Notes under the pieces: generated by a model
Databases searched by the model: none
Told to the model about the DNA's origin: nothing
What the model saw: the letters and a program-made list of their open reading frames with translations, nothing else
Made by a program: the position numbers and the translations under genes
Source: Streptomyces dangxiongensis
GTDB lineage: Bacteria; Actinomycetota; Actinomycetes; Streptomycetales; Streptomycetaceae
NCBI RefSeq assembly: GCF_003675325.1
Contig: NZ_CP033073.1
Span: forward strand, 5,394,001-5,458,000
Direction of reading: 5' to 3'
Length of the DNA: 64,000 nucleotides
Part shown: positions 44,231-53,098 of the stretch, piece after piece
Layout of the letters: every line of letters starts with the position of its first letter
Numbering within the stretch: the first letter of the stretch is position 1

Positions 44231-45106
44231 GTGCCCCGCATCGCCCTGGCCACCTATGACCCCGGAGCCGAGCCGAGCAGGGACACCGACCTGCCCTTGC
44301 TGGTGCGGGCGCTCGGGGACGCCGGGGCGCGGGCGGAGGCCCCGTACTGGGACGACCCGGCGGTGGACTGGGGCGGCTACGACCTCGTCGTCATCCGGTC
44401 CACCTGGGACTACAGCTGGCGGGCCGCGGAGTTCGCCGCCTGGGTGGAGCGGGCCGGCGCGCTGACCCGGCTGGCCAACCCGGCCTCCGTGGTGCGCTGG
44501 AACAGCGACAAGCGCTACCTCGGGGAGCTGGCGGCGGCCGGCGTGCCCACGGTGCCCACCCGGTACGCGGCATCGGGCGAGCCGGCCGGCCTGCCCGCCG
44601 GGCACGACTTCGTGATCAAGCCGACGTCGGGCGCGGGCGCCCGGTTCGCCGCCCGGTACACGCCCGCCGAACACGACACGGCGCTACGGCAGCTCGCGCG
44701 GATGCACGCGGAGGGCCTCACGGCGATGGTGCAGCCCTACATGCCGGGCATCGACGTCAACGGCGAGCGGGCGCTGCAGTTCTTCGGCGGCCGGCTGCTG
44801 CACGCCAGCCGCAAGGGGGCCGTGCTGTCCCCCGGCACCCCGTACGACGCCGTCAAGGTCGCCCATCCCGGCCTGGAGCCCTGGCGGCCCACGGCCGCCG
44901 AACTCGCCGTCGCCCAACGGGCGCTGGCGGCCGTGCCCGGCGGCTCATCCGGGCTGCTGTACGCGCGGGTGGACCTGGTGGACGGGGAGGACGGCGCACC
45001 CCGCCTGATGGAACTGGAGCTGGTGGAACCCAACCTGTTCCTGTGGCTGCACCCCGGCTCGCTGGAGCACGTGACCCGGGCGATCCTGACGGCGGCCGAA
45101 GGGTAG
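44231..45106 (+). CDS. ATP-grasp family ligase-like protein
   Basis: A 291-aa protein with a RimK/glutathione-synthetase-like ATP-grasp fold. The N-terminal part is VPRIALATYDPG with VVIRSTWDYSWR. ATP-grasp elements are HDFVIKPTSGAGARFAARY (ATP-binding Lys), MVQPYMPGIDVNGERAL, the KGAVLSPGTPYD loop and the Mg-binding RLMELELVEPNLFL. It should link a carboxylate to an amine or thiol with ATP; the substrate is unknown. The GTG at 44231 has AAAGAGAG about 9 nt upstream. The 230-bp divergent region shared with matB contains CTTGTTAGCCT around 44173-44183, possibly its -10 region. Confidence 0.85.
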   Translation: MPRIALATYDPGAEPSRDTDLPLLVRALGDAGARAEAPYWDDPAVDWGGYDLVVIRSTWDYSWRAAEFAAWVERAGALTRLANPASVVRWNSDKRYLGELAAAGVPTVPTRYAASGEPAGLPAGHDFVIKPTSGAGARFAARYTPAEHDTALRQLARMHAEGLTAMVQPYMPGIDVNGERALQFFGGRLLHASRKGAVLSPGTPYDAVKVAHPGLEPWRPTAAELAVAQRALAAVPGGSSGLLYARVDLVDGEDGAPRLMELELVEPNLFLWLHPGSLEHVTRAILTAAEG

Positions 45107-45117
45107 GCCCCCGCGGC

Positions 45118-45684
45118 TCAGGTGACGAGTGCCGTGCGCTGGAGCAGACCCCAGGTGAACTCGGCGACCACCTCGCGCCGGGTGCCGGTCCGGTCGGGGG
45201 CGGTGAACGCCAGTCCCCACCGGGTCGGGGCCGTGCCCTCCAGAGGGCGGGCGGGGGCGAAGGCGCGGGCCGCCTCGTCCACCGTGCAGGACCAGGGCGT
45301 CAGGTCCTCCAGGGCGCGCAGGTCCGGGGCGGAGGCGTCCGGCGCCCGCACCAGCCACTCGTTCCAGACCCCGCCGTCGGGACCCACGAGCACCTCGAAG
45401 CGCAGGCCGGGCCAGAGCGGCAGGGCCCACTGCCAGGCCGCGCAGTCGACGTCGCCGAGGCGGCGCGGGAGCACGCGCTCGGGTGCGCCGAGGACGGAGC
45501 GGTAGCGCGCGGCGGCACCCCGGGCCCGGGGTGAGCGGACCATGGCCTGCCAGCGTCTGTTGGTCTCCCGCATCTGCGCGAGCGAGGCGCCCAGTTCGCG
45601 GCGGGCGTCCTCGACGAGGTCGGGGTTGTGGTCGGCCATCCGGCGCAGCAGCACCAACTGGAAGTCGAGTCGCATGGCATCCAT
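45118..45684 (-). CDS. Conserved hypothetical protein
   Basis: A 188-aa soluble protein of unknown function. It begins MDAMRLDFQLVLLRRMADHN (a second start MRLDF lies 9 nt downstream). An Arg-rich helical N-terminal third is followed by a Trp-rich, probably beta-rich C-terminal domain (WQWALPLWPGLRFEVLVGPDG, VWNEWLVRAP, LTPWSCTVDEAAR). There is no signal peptide or membrane helix. No Shine-Dalgarno is obvious. The start at 45684 avoids the Gly-rich extension upstream. It converges on the ATP-grasp gene with 11 nt between stops. I do not recognise the family. Confidence 0.7.
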   Translation of the reverse strand: MDAMRLDFQLVLLRRMADHNPDLVEDARRELGASLAQMRETNRRWQAMVRSPRARGAAARYRSVLGAPERVLPRRLGDVDCAAWQWALPLWPGLRFEVLVGPDGGVWNEWLVRAPDASAPDLRALEDLTPWSCTVDEAARAFAPARPLEGTAPTRWGLAFTAPDRTGTRREVVAEFTWGLLQRTALVT

Positions 45685-45766
45685 GGTGCCCGGACCGTTC
45701 CGCCCGCCCCCGGCCATTGCCCGCACCCCCTTCCCTGACTAGCCTGTGTTCGTCATGCCGATCGTC

Positions 45767-45783
45767 TGTTGATATCTCGAACA
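45767..45783. promoter_or_regulatory. Candidate IclR-family operator (autoregulatory)
   Basis: TGTTGATATCTCGAACA is a near-palindrome with TGTT/AACA ends and a GATATC core, about 55-70 nt before the IclR gene. A second GATATC lies at 45793-45798, 22 bp away (two helical turns). It resembles the better palindrome at 63781-63798 before the sugar operon. Confidence 0.5.
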
Positions 45784-45836
45784 TCACGTGGGGATATCGC
45801 CCGCAGGCGCCTAGACCCAAAGGGAGGGGGCCGGAC

Positions 45837-46610
45837 GTGGGACGCCTCGTGCCTGCCGTGACCCGGGCTCTCGACATTCTGGAGCTGTTCCTCGAGGGGG
45901 ACGGGACACTCTCCGCCCCCGACATCGTGCGCCGCCTCCGGCTGCCGCGCACCACCGTGCACGAGCTGGTCACCACGCTCGCCGCACGGTCGTACATCGT
46001 GCCGTTGCCCGGACAGCCCGGACGGTACCGGCTCGGCGTGCGCCCGTACCAGCTCGGCAGCCGCTACGCCGAACAGCTCGACCTCGCCGCCGAGGGCCAG
46101 CAGGTGGCCCGCTCCGTCGCCGAGACCTGCGACGAGACGGTCCACGTCGCCATCCTCGAGGGCACCGACGTCATCTACATCGCCAAGGTCGACTCCACGC
46201 ACGCGGTCCGGATGGTCTCCGCCGCGGGCCGCCGCCTCCCCGCCCACTGCACCTCCGTCGGCAAGATGCTGCTGGCCTCCCTGCCGGAGCCGGAGCTGGC
46301 CGCGCGGATCCCCGACGGCACCGAGCTGGCCGCGATGACCCCGAACAGCATCACCGGGCCGGCCGCCCTGCGCGAGGCCCTGGCGGAGATCCGGCAGCGC
46401 GGACTCGCGGTCGAGAACCGCGAGTCCAACCCGGACGTGTCCTGCGTGGCCGCGCCGGTCCGCGACCGCACCGGCCAGGTCGTGGCCGCCCTGTCCATCT
46501 CCGTGCCCATGATCCGCTGGAGCGAGGAGCGCCGGACCGAGCTGGAGCAGCTCGCCGTGAAGGGCGCGGCGGAGCTGTCGGAGCGCCTGGGCCACCGGAG
46601 CGGGGCATGA
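45837..46610 (+). CDS. IclR-family transcriptional regulator
   Basis: A 257-aa DNA-binding regulator. The N-terminal winged helix is RALDILELFLEGDGTLSAPD with recognition helix LPRTTVHELVTTLAA. The C-terminal effector domain includes DETVHVAILEGTDVIYIAKV, HCTSVGKMLLASL and SCVAAPVRDRTGQVVAALSI. The GTG at 45837 follows AAGGGAGGGGG by 7 nt. It overlaps the SMP-30 gene by four bases (ATGA), so it probably regulates sugar-lactone or aldonate metabolism and senses an intermediate. A near-palindrome upstream suggests autoregulation. A similar site precedes the sugar transport operon at 57.6-63.8 kb, which may also be in its regulon. Confidence 0.92.
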   Translation: MGRLVPAVTRALDILELFLEGDGTLSAPDIVRRLRLPRTTVHELVTTLAARSYIVPLPGQPGRYRLGVRPYQLGSRYAEQLDLAAEGQQVARSVAETCDETVHVAILEGTDVIYIAKVDSTHAVRMVSAAGRRLPAHCTSVGKMLLASLPEPELAARIPDGTELAAMTPNSITGPAALREALAEIRQRGLAVENRESNPDVSCVAAPVRDRTGQVVAALSISVPMIRWSEERRTELEQLAVKGAAELSERLGHRSGA

Positions 46611-47452
46611 CGGCGTACGAGGTGGCGGTGCGGGCCGAGGCGACGCTCGGCGAGGGACCGACCTGGGACCCGGCGACGGGCCGGCTGGTCTGGCTCGACA
46701 TCCTGGGCATGCGGGTGCACACGTACGACCCGGTGACCGGCCGGCGCACGGTCCGTACGACGGAACAGCACGTCGGCGCGGTCAAGCCCCGGGCGGGCGG
46801 CGGCCTGGTGCTGAACCTGCGGGACGGCGTGGGTCTGCTGGACCCCGACGACACGTTCCGCTGGCTGCACCACGAGCCGGTCGCGGGCCGCCGCGCGAAC
46901 GACGCCGCGGTGGCCCCGGACGGCTCGCTGTGGGCGGGCACGATGCGCTACGACGAGGCGGCGGGCGGCGGCACGCTGTCCCGGCTGACCGGGGACGGGA
47001 CGGTGCGGACGGTCCTCGCCGACGTCACCGTCAGCAACGGCACCGGCTGGAGCCCCGACGGCAGCCTCATGTACTACGTCGACACCCCGACCCGCCGCGT
47101 GGACGTCTTCGACCACGACGCGGACGGCGTGCGCGACCGCCGCCTGCTCGTGGAGATCGAGGAGGGCGCGGGCTACCCGGACGGCCTCACGGTCGACGCG
47201 GAGGGCTGCGTGTGGGTGGCGCTGTGGGACGGCGGCGCGGTGCGCCGGTACACGCCCGACGGGCTCCTCGACCGGGTGATCCGGGTGCCCGCGCCGCGCA
47301 CGACGGCCTGCGCGTTCGGCGGCCCGGCGCTGACCGACCTGTACATCACGACGGCACGCACGGGCCTGCCGGCACCGCACCCCCTGTCCGGTTCGCTCCT
47401 GGTGGTCCCGGGAGCGGGCCAGGGCCTGCCGCAGCCGGCGTTCACGGGCTGA
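46607..47452 (+). CDS. SMP-30/gluconolactonase family protein
   Basis: A 281-aa six-bladed beta-propeller lactonase. Metal-site residues are placed as in the family: Glu in ATLGEGPTWDP, Asn in RRANDAAVAPDGSLWAG, Asn/Gly in VSNGTGWSPDG and Asp in GYPDGLTVDAEG. It opens sugar lactones (glucono-, galactono- or arabino-type) to aldonic acids in the cytoplasm. It is coupled to the upstream IclR gene by ATGA. No sugar dehydrogenase lies directly beside it, but a Zn-dehydrogenase, sugar importer and epimerase are 10-17 kb away. The specific lactone is not known. Confidence 0.9.
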   Translation: MTAYEVAVRAEATLGEGPTWDPATGRLVWLDILGMRVHTYDPVTGRRTVRTTEQHVGAVKPRAGGGLVLNLRDGVGLLDPDDTFRWLHHEPVAGRRANDAAVAPDGSLWAGTMRYDEAAGGGTLSRLTGDGTVRTVLADVTVSNGTGWSPDGSLMYYVDTPTRRVDVFDHDADGVRDRRLLVEIEEGAGYPDGLTVDAEGCVWVALWDGGAVRRYTPDGLLDRVIRVPAPRTTACAFGGPALTDLYITTARTGLPAPHPLSGSLLVVPGAGQGLPQPAFTG

Positions 47453-47469
47453 GCCCGCCCGGCGGCGCC

Positions 47470-47510
47470 CGGCAGTGCCCGCCGGCGGCGCTCGGCGGTG
47501 GGCACTGCCG
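47470..47510. terminator. Bidirectional hairpin between the lactonase and MAB_1171c genes
   Basis: CGGCAGTGCCC (47470-47480) pairs perfectly with GGGCACTGCCG (47500-47510). The 11-bp stem lies between convergent genes, with a 19-nt GC-rich loop. Confidence 0.75.
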
Positions 47511-47526
47511 AGCAGGGCGCCGTCGC

Positions 47527-48756
47527 TCACTCGTGTGCGGCGACGCTCTTCGCCGGGGCGGTCGCACGGGCGCGGACCGCCTCGATGTCGTCGGGGCGGC
47601 GGAGGGCGCGGGAGAGGGCCCCGATCTCCTGGAGCAGGCCGGTGGTGTCGGGCCCGGTGGCCGGTTCGGGCGGTGCCGGCGTACGGGCCCCGGCGCCGAC
47701 GGCGTCCAGGATGCTCACCGCGGCGGCCAGTGCCCGGGCCCGCTCCGGCGGATGTCCGAGTCCGAGGGCGGCGTCGTAGGACCGTCTGCCCAGGCCGGTG
47801 TCGATGTGCCGGGCCAGGGGCAGCAGCACGTCCCGGATGAACGTCTCCCGCCGGGTGAGCCGGAGTTCGGGGGTGGCGCGCAGCACGAACGGCACGCCGT
47901 CGCCGCTCGCGGCGCGCATCAGCCGGTACAGGGGCCGCAGTTCACGGTGGGCGAGCCGGACCCGCCAGCGGTCGCGCAGGTACTGCCCGGCGTGCGGCAG
48001 GATGAAGCCGACCGCGATGAGGATGGCGGACAGCGCGGCGACCGGCGGGGCCAGGCCGGTGCTGAGCCAGTCCAGGTCACGGCCGCACCAGCGGGCGGTG
48101 ACGGCGGTCAGCTTGGCCGCGTCGAAGACGAGGTTGAGGACGTAGCCGGCGCCCAGGAGTTCCAGGCCCCACCGCAGCCAGGCGTCCAGGCCCTCGCCGC
48201 GTACCCAGTTCCAGACGAGGCGGGACGTGATCAGGCAGGCCGCGGCGTGCGCGAGGAGGTAGAGCAGGATCTCCTCGCGCATGAACGGCGTGGTGGCGTA
48301 GTAGGTGTCGAGGTCGCGCACCCGTTCCTCGGGGGCGTCGGCGAGCAGGAAGAGCGTCCACAGGGCGGCGATCACCCCGGAGTACACCGTGATCACCCAG
48401 CGCGTCGCACGGCGGGTGGCGGCCGAGCGGTCGGACAGGCCGTTGCGCCAGGTGATGATGAGCAGCAGGCAGGAGCCGCAGAACGCGGTGATCAGCGAAT
48501 AGCACCAGGGCGCCGAGATGTTGGGCACGCCGGTCAGCCGGTTCACCCCGGCGATGGTGGAGGGCGTGCAGAACACGAACACCGCGCAGGCGAGCAGCAG
48601 CAGTCCGCCGACCGCGCGCAGCAGCGGGTCCCGCCACAACCGGATGATCGAGGGCAGCTTGATCACCAGGGCGGTGGTGAGCACGGCGGTGGGGATCCAG
48701 AAGGAGATGTAGAACTCGCCGAGGAGTCCCGCGGGATCCAGCGCCAGCGGGGTCAC
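47527..48756 (-). CDS. MAB_1171c-type membrane protein
   Basis: A 409-aa protein with seven predicted membrane helices in the first 260 residues (for example FWIPTAVLTTALVIKL, GGLLLLACAVFVFC, YSLITAFCGSCLLLII, WVITVYSGVIAALWTLFLL). A cytoplasmic C-terminal region of about 150 residues follows, rich in Arg and Ala. It matches the MAB_1171c family of putative transporters or sensors. Such genes often sit beside an ImmA/IrrE metallopeptidase and an XRE regulator. Here the peptidase gene overlaps it (GTGA) and no XRE gene is adjacent. Start is GTG at 48756. Function is unproven. Confidence 0.8.
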   Translation of the reverse strand: MTPLALDPAGLLGEFYISFWIPTAVLTTALVIKLPSIIRLWRDPLLRAVGGLLLLACAVFVFCTPSTIAGVNRLTGVPNISAPWCYSLITAFCGSCLLLIITWRNGLSDRSAATRRATRWVITVYSGVIAALWTLFLLADAPEERVRDLDTYYATTPFMREEILLYLLAHAAACLITSRLVWNWVRGEGLDAWLRWGLELLGAGYVLNLVFDAAKLTAVTARWCGRDLDWLSTGLAPPVAALSAILIAVGFILPHAGQYLRDRWRVRLAHRELRPLYRLMRAASGDGVPFVLRATPELRLTRRETFIRDVLLPLARHIDTGLGRRSYDAALGLGHPPERARALAAAVSILDAVGAGARTPAPPEPATGPDTTGLLQEIGALSRALRRPDDIEAVRARATAPAKSVAAHE

Positions 48757-49412
48757 CGCGTGGCTCCACCCGTCCCCGCCGCTCGGTCCGCCCGCGGGGC
48801 GCGCCCCGTGCGCTCACCCGCCCGCTCCCCTCCGCGGTAGCCGAGGGAACGCTGGACGGGGTCGAGGGGGAGGTCGCGGGTGCGGGAGAGACGGTGCCGG
48901 AACAGGGTGGCCAGCCGGTGTCCGAAGTCGTCGGCCTCGGCCTCGTCGGCCTCCCGGGAGCCGTCGCGGGCGGCCACCGTGAGGGCCGCCTCCCGCCAGC
49001 CGGGTGTGCCGGCGAGCGCGCGGGCGGCGGCGGTCCCGGCCAGGTGGTGGTGGCGGTGTCCGGCGTGCAGGTGCCACAGTTCGTGGCCGAGGATGACCAG
49101 TTGCTGCACGGCTTCGGCGCGTTCCTCGACGATGACCAGGTCGAAGTCGGTGAACTCCACCCACAGTCCGGTGACCTCGATCTCGTCGGGGAACCGTTCG
49201 AACCGCAGCTCCACCGGCCGTCCGCCGCGCAGCGCGCTCGTCTCCTCGCACAGCGCCAGGCACAACTCCCGTACGTCATGGGGTTGTCGCGGCCGGGCGC
49301 GGACGGCGGTGGCCAGGTCCCGGGCGAGGGAGCGCATCGCGGAGCGCGGACGGGGGCGCCGCAGGCGGGCGGCCAGGCGTGCGGTTCCTTCTCGCGCGCC
49401 GCCGAAGCTCAT
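48753..49412 (-). CDS. ImmA/IrrE-type zinc metallopeptidase
   Basis: A 219-aa putative protease. The zinc motif is LGHELWHLHAGH (HExxH), and the downstream acidic EADEAEADDFGHRLA helix offers the third ligand. IrrE-type peptidases cut helix-turn-helix repressors on stress or mobile-element signals. An XRE partner is usual but absent here; the closest XRE gene is at 54.4 kb. The N-terminal 25 residues are basic and may be disordered. It is coupled by overlap to the membrane protein gene downstream, suggesting a membrane sensor/protease pair. GACCGATG-type context without a clear Shine-Dalgarno leaves the start moderately sure. Confidence 0.8.
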   Translation of the reverse strand: MSFGGAREGTARLAARLRRPRPRSAMRSLARDLATAVRARPRQPHDVRELCLALCEETSALRGGRPVELRFERFPDEIEVTGLWVEFTDFDLVIVEERAEAVQQLVILGHELWHLHAGHRHHHLAGTAAARALAGTPGWREAALTVAARDGSREADEAEADDFGHRLATLFRHRLSRTRDLPLDPVQRSLGYRGGERAGERTGRAPRADRAAGTGGATR

Positions 49413-49539
49413 CGGTCTCCCTTCCCGTCCGCGGTGTCAGGCCGGTCCGAGCGTACGCGTCCGGGCGTGTCCGCGTCATGCGATCCGGCGACCGTCGCCC
49501 CACCCGGAACGATCTGTTCCGGCGTGTGGCCGGATGTGG

Positions 49540-52494
49540 TCAGACGGGCGTGACCGGCACTCCGCCCGACGCCGCGCCCAGCAGCGTCAGCCGCACCGAC
49601 CCCGGCCCCGACAGCGTGGTGAACTCCGAGAGGACCGCCAGCGCGAGGGTGTTGGTGCCCCGGGTGCGCAGGATGCCGTTGGGCAGGACGAAGGTGTGCT
49701 GCGGGCCCACGTTGTTGATGTACTGCCCCAGGTTCCAGCCGTTGAGGAAGATCTGCGCACGGTAGGCGCGGTACGGGTCGTCCTCCAGGGTCAGCCCCAC
49801 GGAGGCGTCGACGTCGGCCGGCACCGACAGCCGGAAGGCGGTCCGGTACCAGGTGACGCCCTGCCGTCGCACGGCGCGCGGGAAGGTCACCTTCTCCCAG
49901 TCCCGGTCCTGGAAGCCGGGCAGGTGCCAGCCCTCCCGCTCCCCGTACAGACCGCCGTTGTTCATCGGCCCGCGCACCGGGTCGGGCGCGCCCTCGCCCT
50001 GGATGCGCCACCGCACCCTCGGGGACGCGCCTTCGAAGGTGACGGCCGTCAGTCCGCGTGCCGCCTTGTGCGTGTCGAGGGACCTGCCGTCCTGGTCGTG
50101 CTGCATGCGCCGGACGAGGACGGACAGCACGTGCCGGCCGGGGGAGCGCAGCCGCGCGCGCACCGGGAAGACCGCCGTGTCCGTCCAGGTGCCCTTGCGG
50201 ATCGTCACCTCCTTGTCGGGTACGGGCATGCGGTGGGTGCCGAGCGGTTCGCCGTCCAGCCAGGCCATCAGCAGGCCCTGGGTGCCGGTGCTGTAGGCGA
50301 GCGAGACCTCCTCGACGCCGGTGGTGCCGGTGAGCGTGCCCCGGTACCAGACGTCTCCGTAGTGGAAGCCGTAGTCGTCGGCGAACAGCACCGGCTGCCC
50401 GGCCGGGACGGCCGTGGTGCTGTACGACGACGTCCTGTCCGCGGCCCGCCACTTCGAGTCGTCGAAGCCGGGGCCCGCCTCCGGGTTCTCCGTGCGCATC
50501 CGCCAGCCGCCCAGCTCGGGCAGCCGCACCTCGGGGACGGCCGGCAGCACACCGGTGGTCTTCACGCTGCCGGAGAGGGTGACCCGGGTGGCCTGCCTGC
50601 GCCCGTTCCACACCAGGGTGTCGATCCCGCGCGGACCCCACACCTCCAGGCCGGCCGCCTCGGTGAGGTCACCGGTCAGACGGACCTCGGAGCCGCGCAC
50701 CTCGGCGTGGCGCAGCAGGGCCGGCCCGTACACGAGCAGGGTGCCGGACGGGGTGTCGTACGGGAAGAGGCGGAGGCTGGTGGCGTCGTCGGCGAAGAGC
50801 AGCAGCAGCGGGGTGTCGGTCTCGCCCTTCCGCACCAGGACCCGGGTCAGGCCGGCCTTCCCGAGCGGGGCGTTCACGTGGAGTTCGTCCCGGTCGTAGA
50901 CCCAGGCGGCCTCCGGGTCGAGCCGCTGCACGTACGGCTCGGCCGGGCACCTCAGCACCAGCTCGGCCATCTCGCCGCGCCGGCCGGCGAACACGGCGAT
51001 GTCCTGGCGGCCCGCCGTCAGGCACAGCATCGGCGCGGCGGTGGCGTACTTCAGGGTCCGAGCGCCCAGCGGCAGCCCCGTGGTGAACAGCTTGGCGTCC
51101 TTGCCGGGCACGGTGATCCGCAGGCGGCCGGCGTCGGTCGGCAGGTCGGTGGTGACGTCGTCCGTGCCGTCGTTGCGGGCGACGTACACATGGGTGCCGG
51201 TGTGCCGGTCGGTGAGGTGGTAGACCTTCAGGCCCTCGGCCCGCACATCGGCCGCCCGGTCCAGCCCGGCGAAGGCGGGCACGCGTTGCAGCAGGTGCCC
51301 GAGCTGGTGCAGCGGGGCCGTCTTGGCGGTGACGTTGCGGCCCTCGTCGATGGCGGCGCCGTAGTCGTACGAGGTGTAGACGACGGGTGCGGGCAGCCAG
51401 CCCCACGACGTGCCGCCGAAGGTCATGTACACGTTGTGGAGGGTGAGCCCGTTGGCGAGGTTGGTCAGGTAGAAGCGGCGCTCGTAGGCCGCGTCGCGGG
51501 TGCGCCGCGACTCGGCGTACCCCTTTCCGTCGAACCAGGCCCCGCCCCACGGGTCGAACCAGCCGCCCCCGAACTCGGGCACGAACCCGGGCGTGGACGG
51601 CGACGCCGTGGACCCGCCCTTCGGCCCGCCGGGCCCGTAGTGCCCCCAGTCCGGCGGGGTCTGGGAGGGCGAGGGATACCCGTCGAACCCGTACAGCCAG
51701 CCGTCCCGTTCCCCGCCGGTGTCGAACGACCCGGGCACCCAGTACCCGTTGCGCCCCTTGTCGTTGTGGAACAGGGGTACGTCGATCCCGTCGGCCCGCA
51801 CCTTCCGGTACAGGTGGGACATGTAGTTCCGGCCGGCGGCCTCGCTCACATGGGCGTCGTACTCGTTCTCGATCTGGTAGAGCAGGACCGTCCCCGTGCC
51901 CCGCGTGAACAGGTGCTCGCGGGCGATCCGGTTCACCTGGCCCAGCCACTCGTCGACGTGGGCGAGATAGGCCGGGTCGTCGGTGCGGGCCGTGCCCTTC
52001 GCCGCCGTCAGCCAGCCGGGGAAGCCGCCGCCGTCGACCTCGGCGTTGATGTACGGGCCCGGCCGCAGGATGACGTACAGCCCGGTCTCGGCGGCCGTGC
52101 GCAGGAACAGGCCGAGGTCCCGGACGCCGGTGAAGTCGTACCGGCCCGGCGCGGGGGAGTGGTAGTTCCAGGCCACGTAGATGCTCACCGCGTTGAAGCC
52201 GTGAGCCCGCATCTTCTGGAGCACGTCCCGCCACAGGGAGGGGCTGGGCAGCCGGAAGGGATGCATCTCCCCGGACCACACCACCAGCCGCCGCCCGTCC
52301 ACGAGCAGCGAGCGGCGGTCGTGGCCGACGGTGTGCCGGACACCGTCCGCGCCCGGCGGGGCCGGCGCCGGGCCGGCCGGCACACCGCCGCCCGCGTACG
52401 CCGAGGGCGCCCCCGGGCCGCCGCTGCCGCCCATGGCGAGACCGAGCGCGGCCGAGCCGGTCAGGGCACTGAAGGTACGTCTGCTGAGCGCCAA
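49540..52494 (-). CDS. Secreted beta-galactosidase, glycoside hydrolase family 35
   Basis: A 984-aa extracellular enzyme releasing beta-linked galactose. The N-terminus MALSRRTFSALTGSAALGLA is a twin-arginine signal (SRRTF) with the cleavage region near SAYAGG. The GH35 barrel opens LVVWSGEMHPFRLPSPSLW. The acid/base Glu is in LLYQIENEYDAH, and the nucleophile Glu is in FVPEFGGGWFDPWGG. C-terminal jelly-roll domains follow, with QIFLNGWNLGQYINNVGPQ near the end. It stands alone, divergent from an Rrf2 regulator gene 75 bp away. With the epimerase and sugar importer to its right it may supply galactose or arabinose from plant galactans. Confidence 0.93.
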   Translation of the reverse strand: MALSRRTFSALTGSAALGLAMGGSGGPGAPSAYAGGGVPAGPAPAPPGADGVRHTVGHDRRSLLVDGRRLVVWSGEMHPFRLPSPSLWRDVLQKMRAHGFNAVSIYVAWNYHSPAPGRYDFTGVRDLGLFLRTAAETGLYVILRPGPYINAEVDGGGFPGWLTAAKGTARTDDPAYLAHVDEWLGQVNRIAREHLFTRGTGTVLLYQIENEYDAHVSEAAGRNYMSHLYRKVRADGIDVPLFHNDKGRNGYWVPGSFDTGGERDGWLYGFDGYPSPSQTPPDWGHYGPGGPKGGSTASPSTPGFVPEFGGGWFDPWGGAWFDGKGYAESRRTRDAAYERRFYLTNLANGLTLHNVYMTFGGTSWGWLPAPVVYTSYDYGAAIDEGRNVTAKTAPLHQLGHLLQRVPAFAGLDRAADVRAEGLKVYHLTDRHTGTHVYVARNDGTDDVTTDLPTDAGRLRITVPGKDAKLFTTGLPLGARTLKYATAAPMLCLTAGRQDIAVFAGRRGEMAELVLRCPAEPYVQRLDPEAAWVYDRDELHVNAPLGKAGLTRVLVRKGETDTPLLLLFADDATSLRLFPYDTPSGTLLVYGPALLRHAEVRGSEVRLTGDLTEAAGLEVWGPRGIDTLVWNGRRQATRVTLSGSVKTTGVLPAVPEVRLPELGGWRMRTENPEAGPGFDDSKWRAADRTSSYSTTAVPAGQPVLFADDYGFHYGDVWYRGTLTGTTGVEEVSLAYSTGTQGLLMAWLDGEPLGTHRMPVPDKEVTIRKGTWTDTAVFPVRARLRSPGRHVLSVLVRRMQHDQDGRSLDTHKAARGLTAVTFEGASPRVRWRIQGEGAPDPVRGPMNNGGLYGEREGWHLPGFQDRDWEKVTFPRAVRRQGVTWYRTAFRLSVPADVDASVGLTLEDDPYRAYRAQIFLNGWNLGQYINNVGPQHTFVLPNGILRTRGTNTLALAVLSEFTTLSGPGSVRLTLLGAASGGVPVTPV

Positions 52495-52557
52495 GGTGGA
52501 TCCTCCCGGGCGATCTTACGGGGCGCGGGTGCGGCCATTCTGCACGGGAGGACGCCC

Positions 52558-52563
52558 CACAAT
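52558..52563 (+). promoter_or_regulatory. -10 element of a probable leaderless Rrf2 transcript
   Basis: CACAAT ends 6 nt before the ATG at 52570. No well-placed Shine-Dalgarno is visible, so the message may start at the ATG. Confidence 0.4.
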
Positions 52564-52569
52564 GGACGC

Positions 52570-53028
52570 ATGAGGATCTCGGCGCGGGCGGATTACGCGG
52601 TACGGGCGGTGCTGGAGCTGGCCGTACGGCAGGGTGACGGCCCGGTGAAGGCCGAGCAGATCGCCGCCGTACAGGACATCCCGCACAAGTTCCTGGAGGG
52701 CATCCTGGGCGACCTGCGGCGGGCCGGGATCGTGGACAGCCGGCGCGGCGGGGGCGGCGGCTACCGGCTCGCCGGGGACGCGGCGGCGATCACCGTGGCG
52801 GACGTCATCCGCTCGGTCGACGGCCCGATCGTCTCGGTACGCGGCGAACGCCCGACCGGCCTCGCCTACACCGGTACGGCCCAGCCCCTGCTGCCCCTGT
52901 GGATCGCCCTGCGCGCCAACGTCCGCCGCGTCCTGGAGGGCGTCACCCTCGCCGACCTCGCCGCGGACGCCCTGCCCGAACCGGTCCGGGCGCTCGCGGC
53001 GGAACCGGCGGCCTGGGAGAACCCCTAG
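52570..53028 (+). CDS. Rrf2-family transcriptional regulator lacking cysteines
   Basis: A 152-aa winged-helix regulator beginning MRISARADYAVRAVLELAVR, the classic Rrf2 N-terminus. HTH segments are AEQIAAVQDIPHKFLEGIL and the wing RRGGGGGYRLAGDA. No cysteine occurs anywhere, so unlike IscR, NsrR or RsrR it cannot bind an Fe-S cluster through Cys. It may sense a small molecule (CymR-like) or a protein partner. The ligand region around VSVRGERPTGLAYTGTAQPL is family-typical but uninformative. The gene is monocistronic, divergent from the GH35 gene, and probably leaderless. Confidence 0.9.
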   Translation: MRISARADYAVRAVLELAVRQGDGPVKAEQIAAVQDIPHKFLEGILGDLRRAGIVDSRRGGGGGYRLAGDAAAITVADVIRSVDGPIVSVRGERPTGLAYTGTAQPLLPLWIALRANVRRVLEGVTLADLAADALPEPVRALAAEPAAWENP

Positions 53029-53098
53029 GAGTCCCGCCGCTCGCCCGACCGGGGGACGGGCGGGTTTCCCCCTGCGGGCGTCCGTCGTTGGGCTCGGC

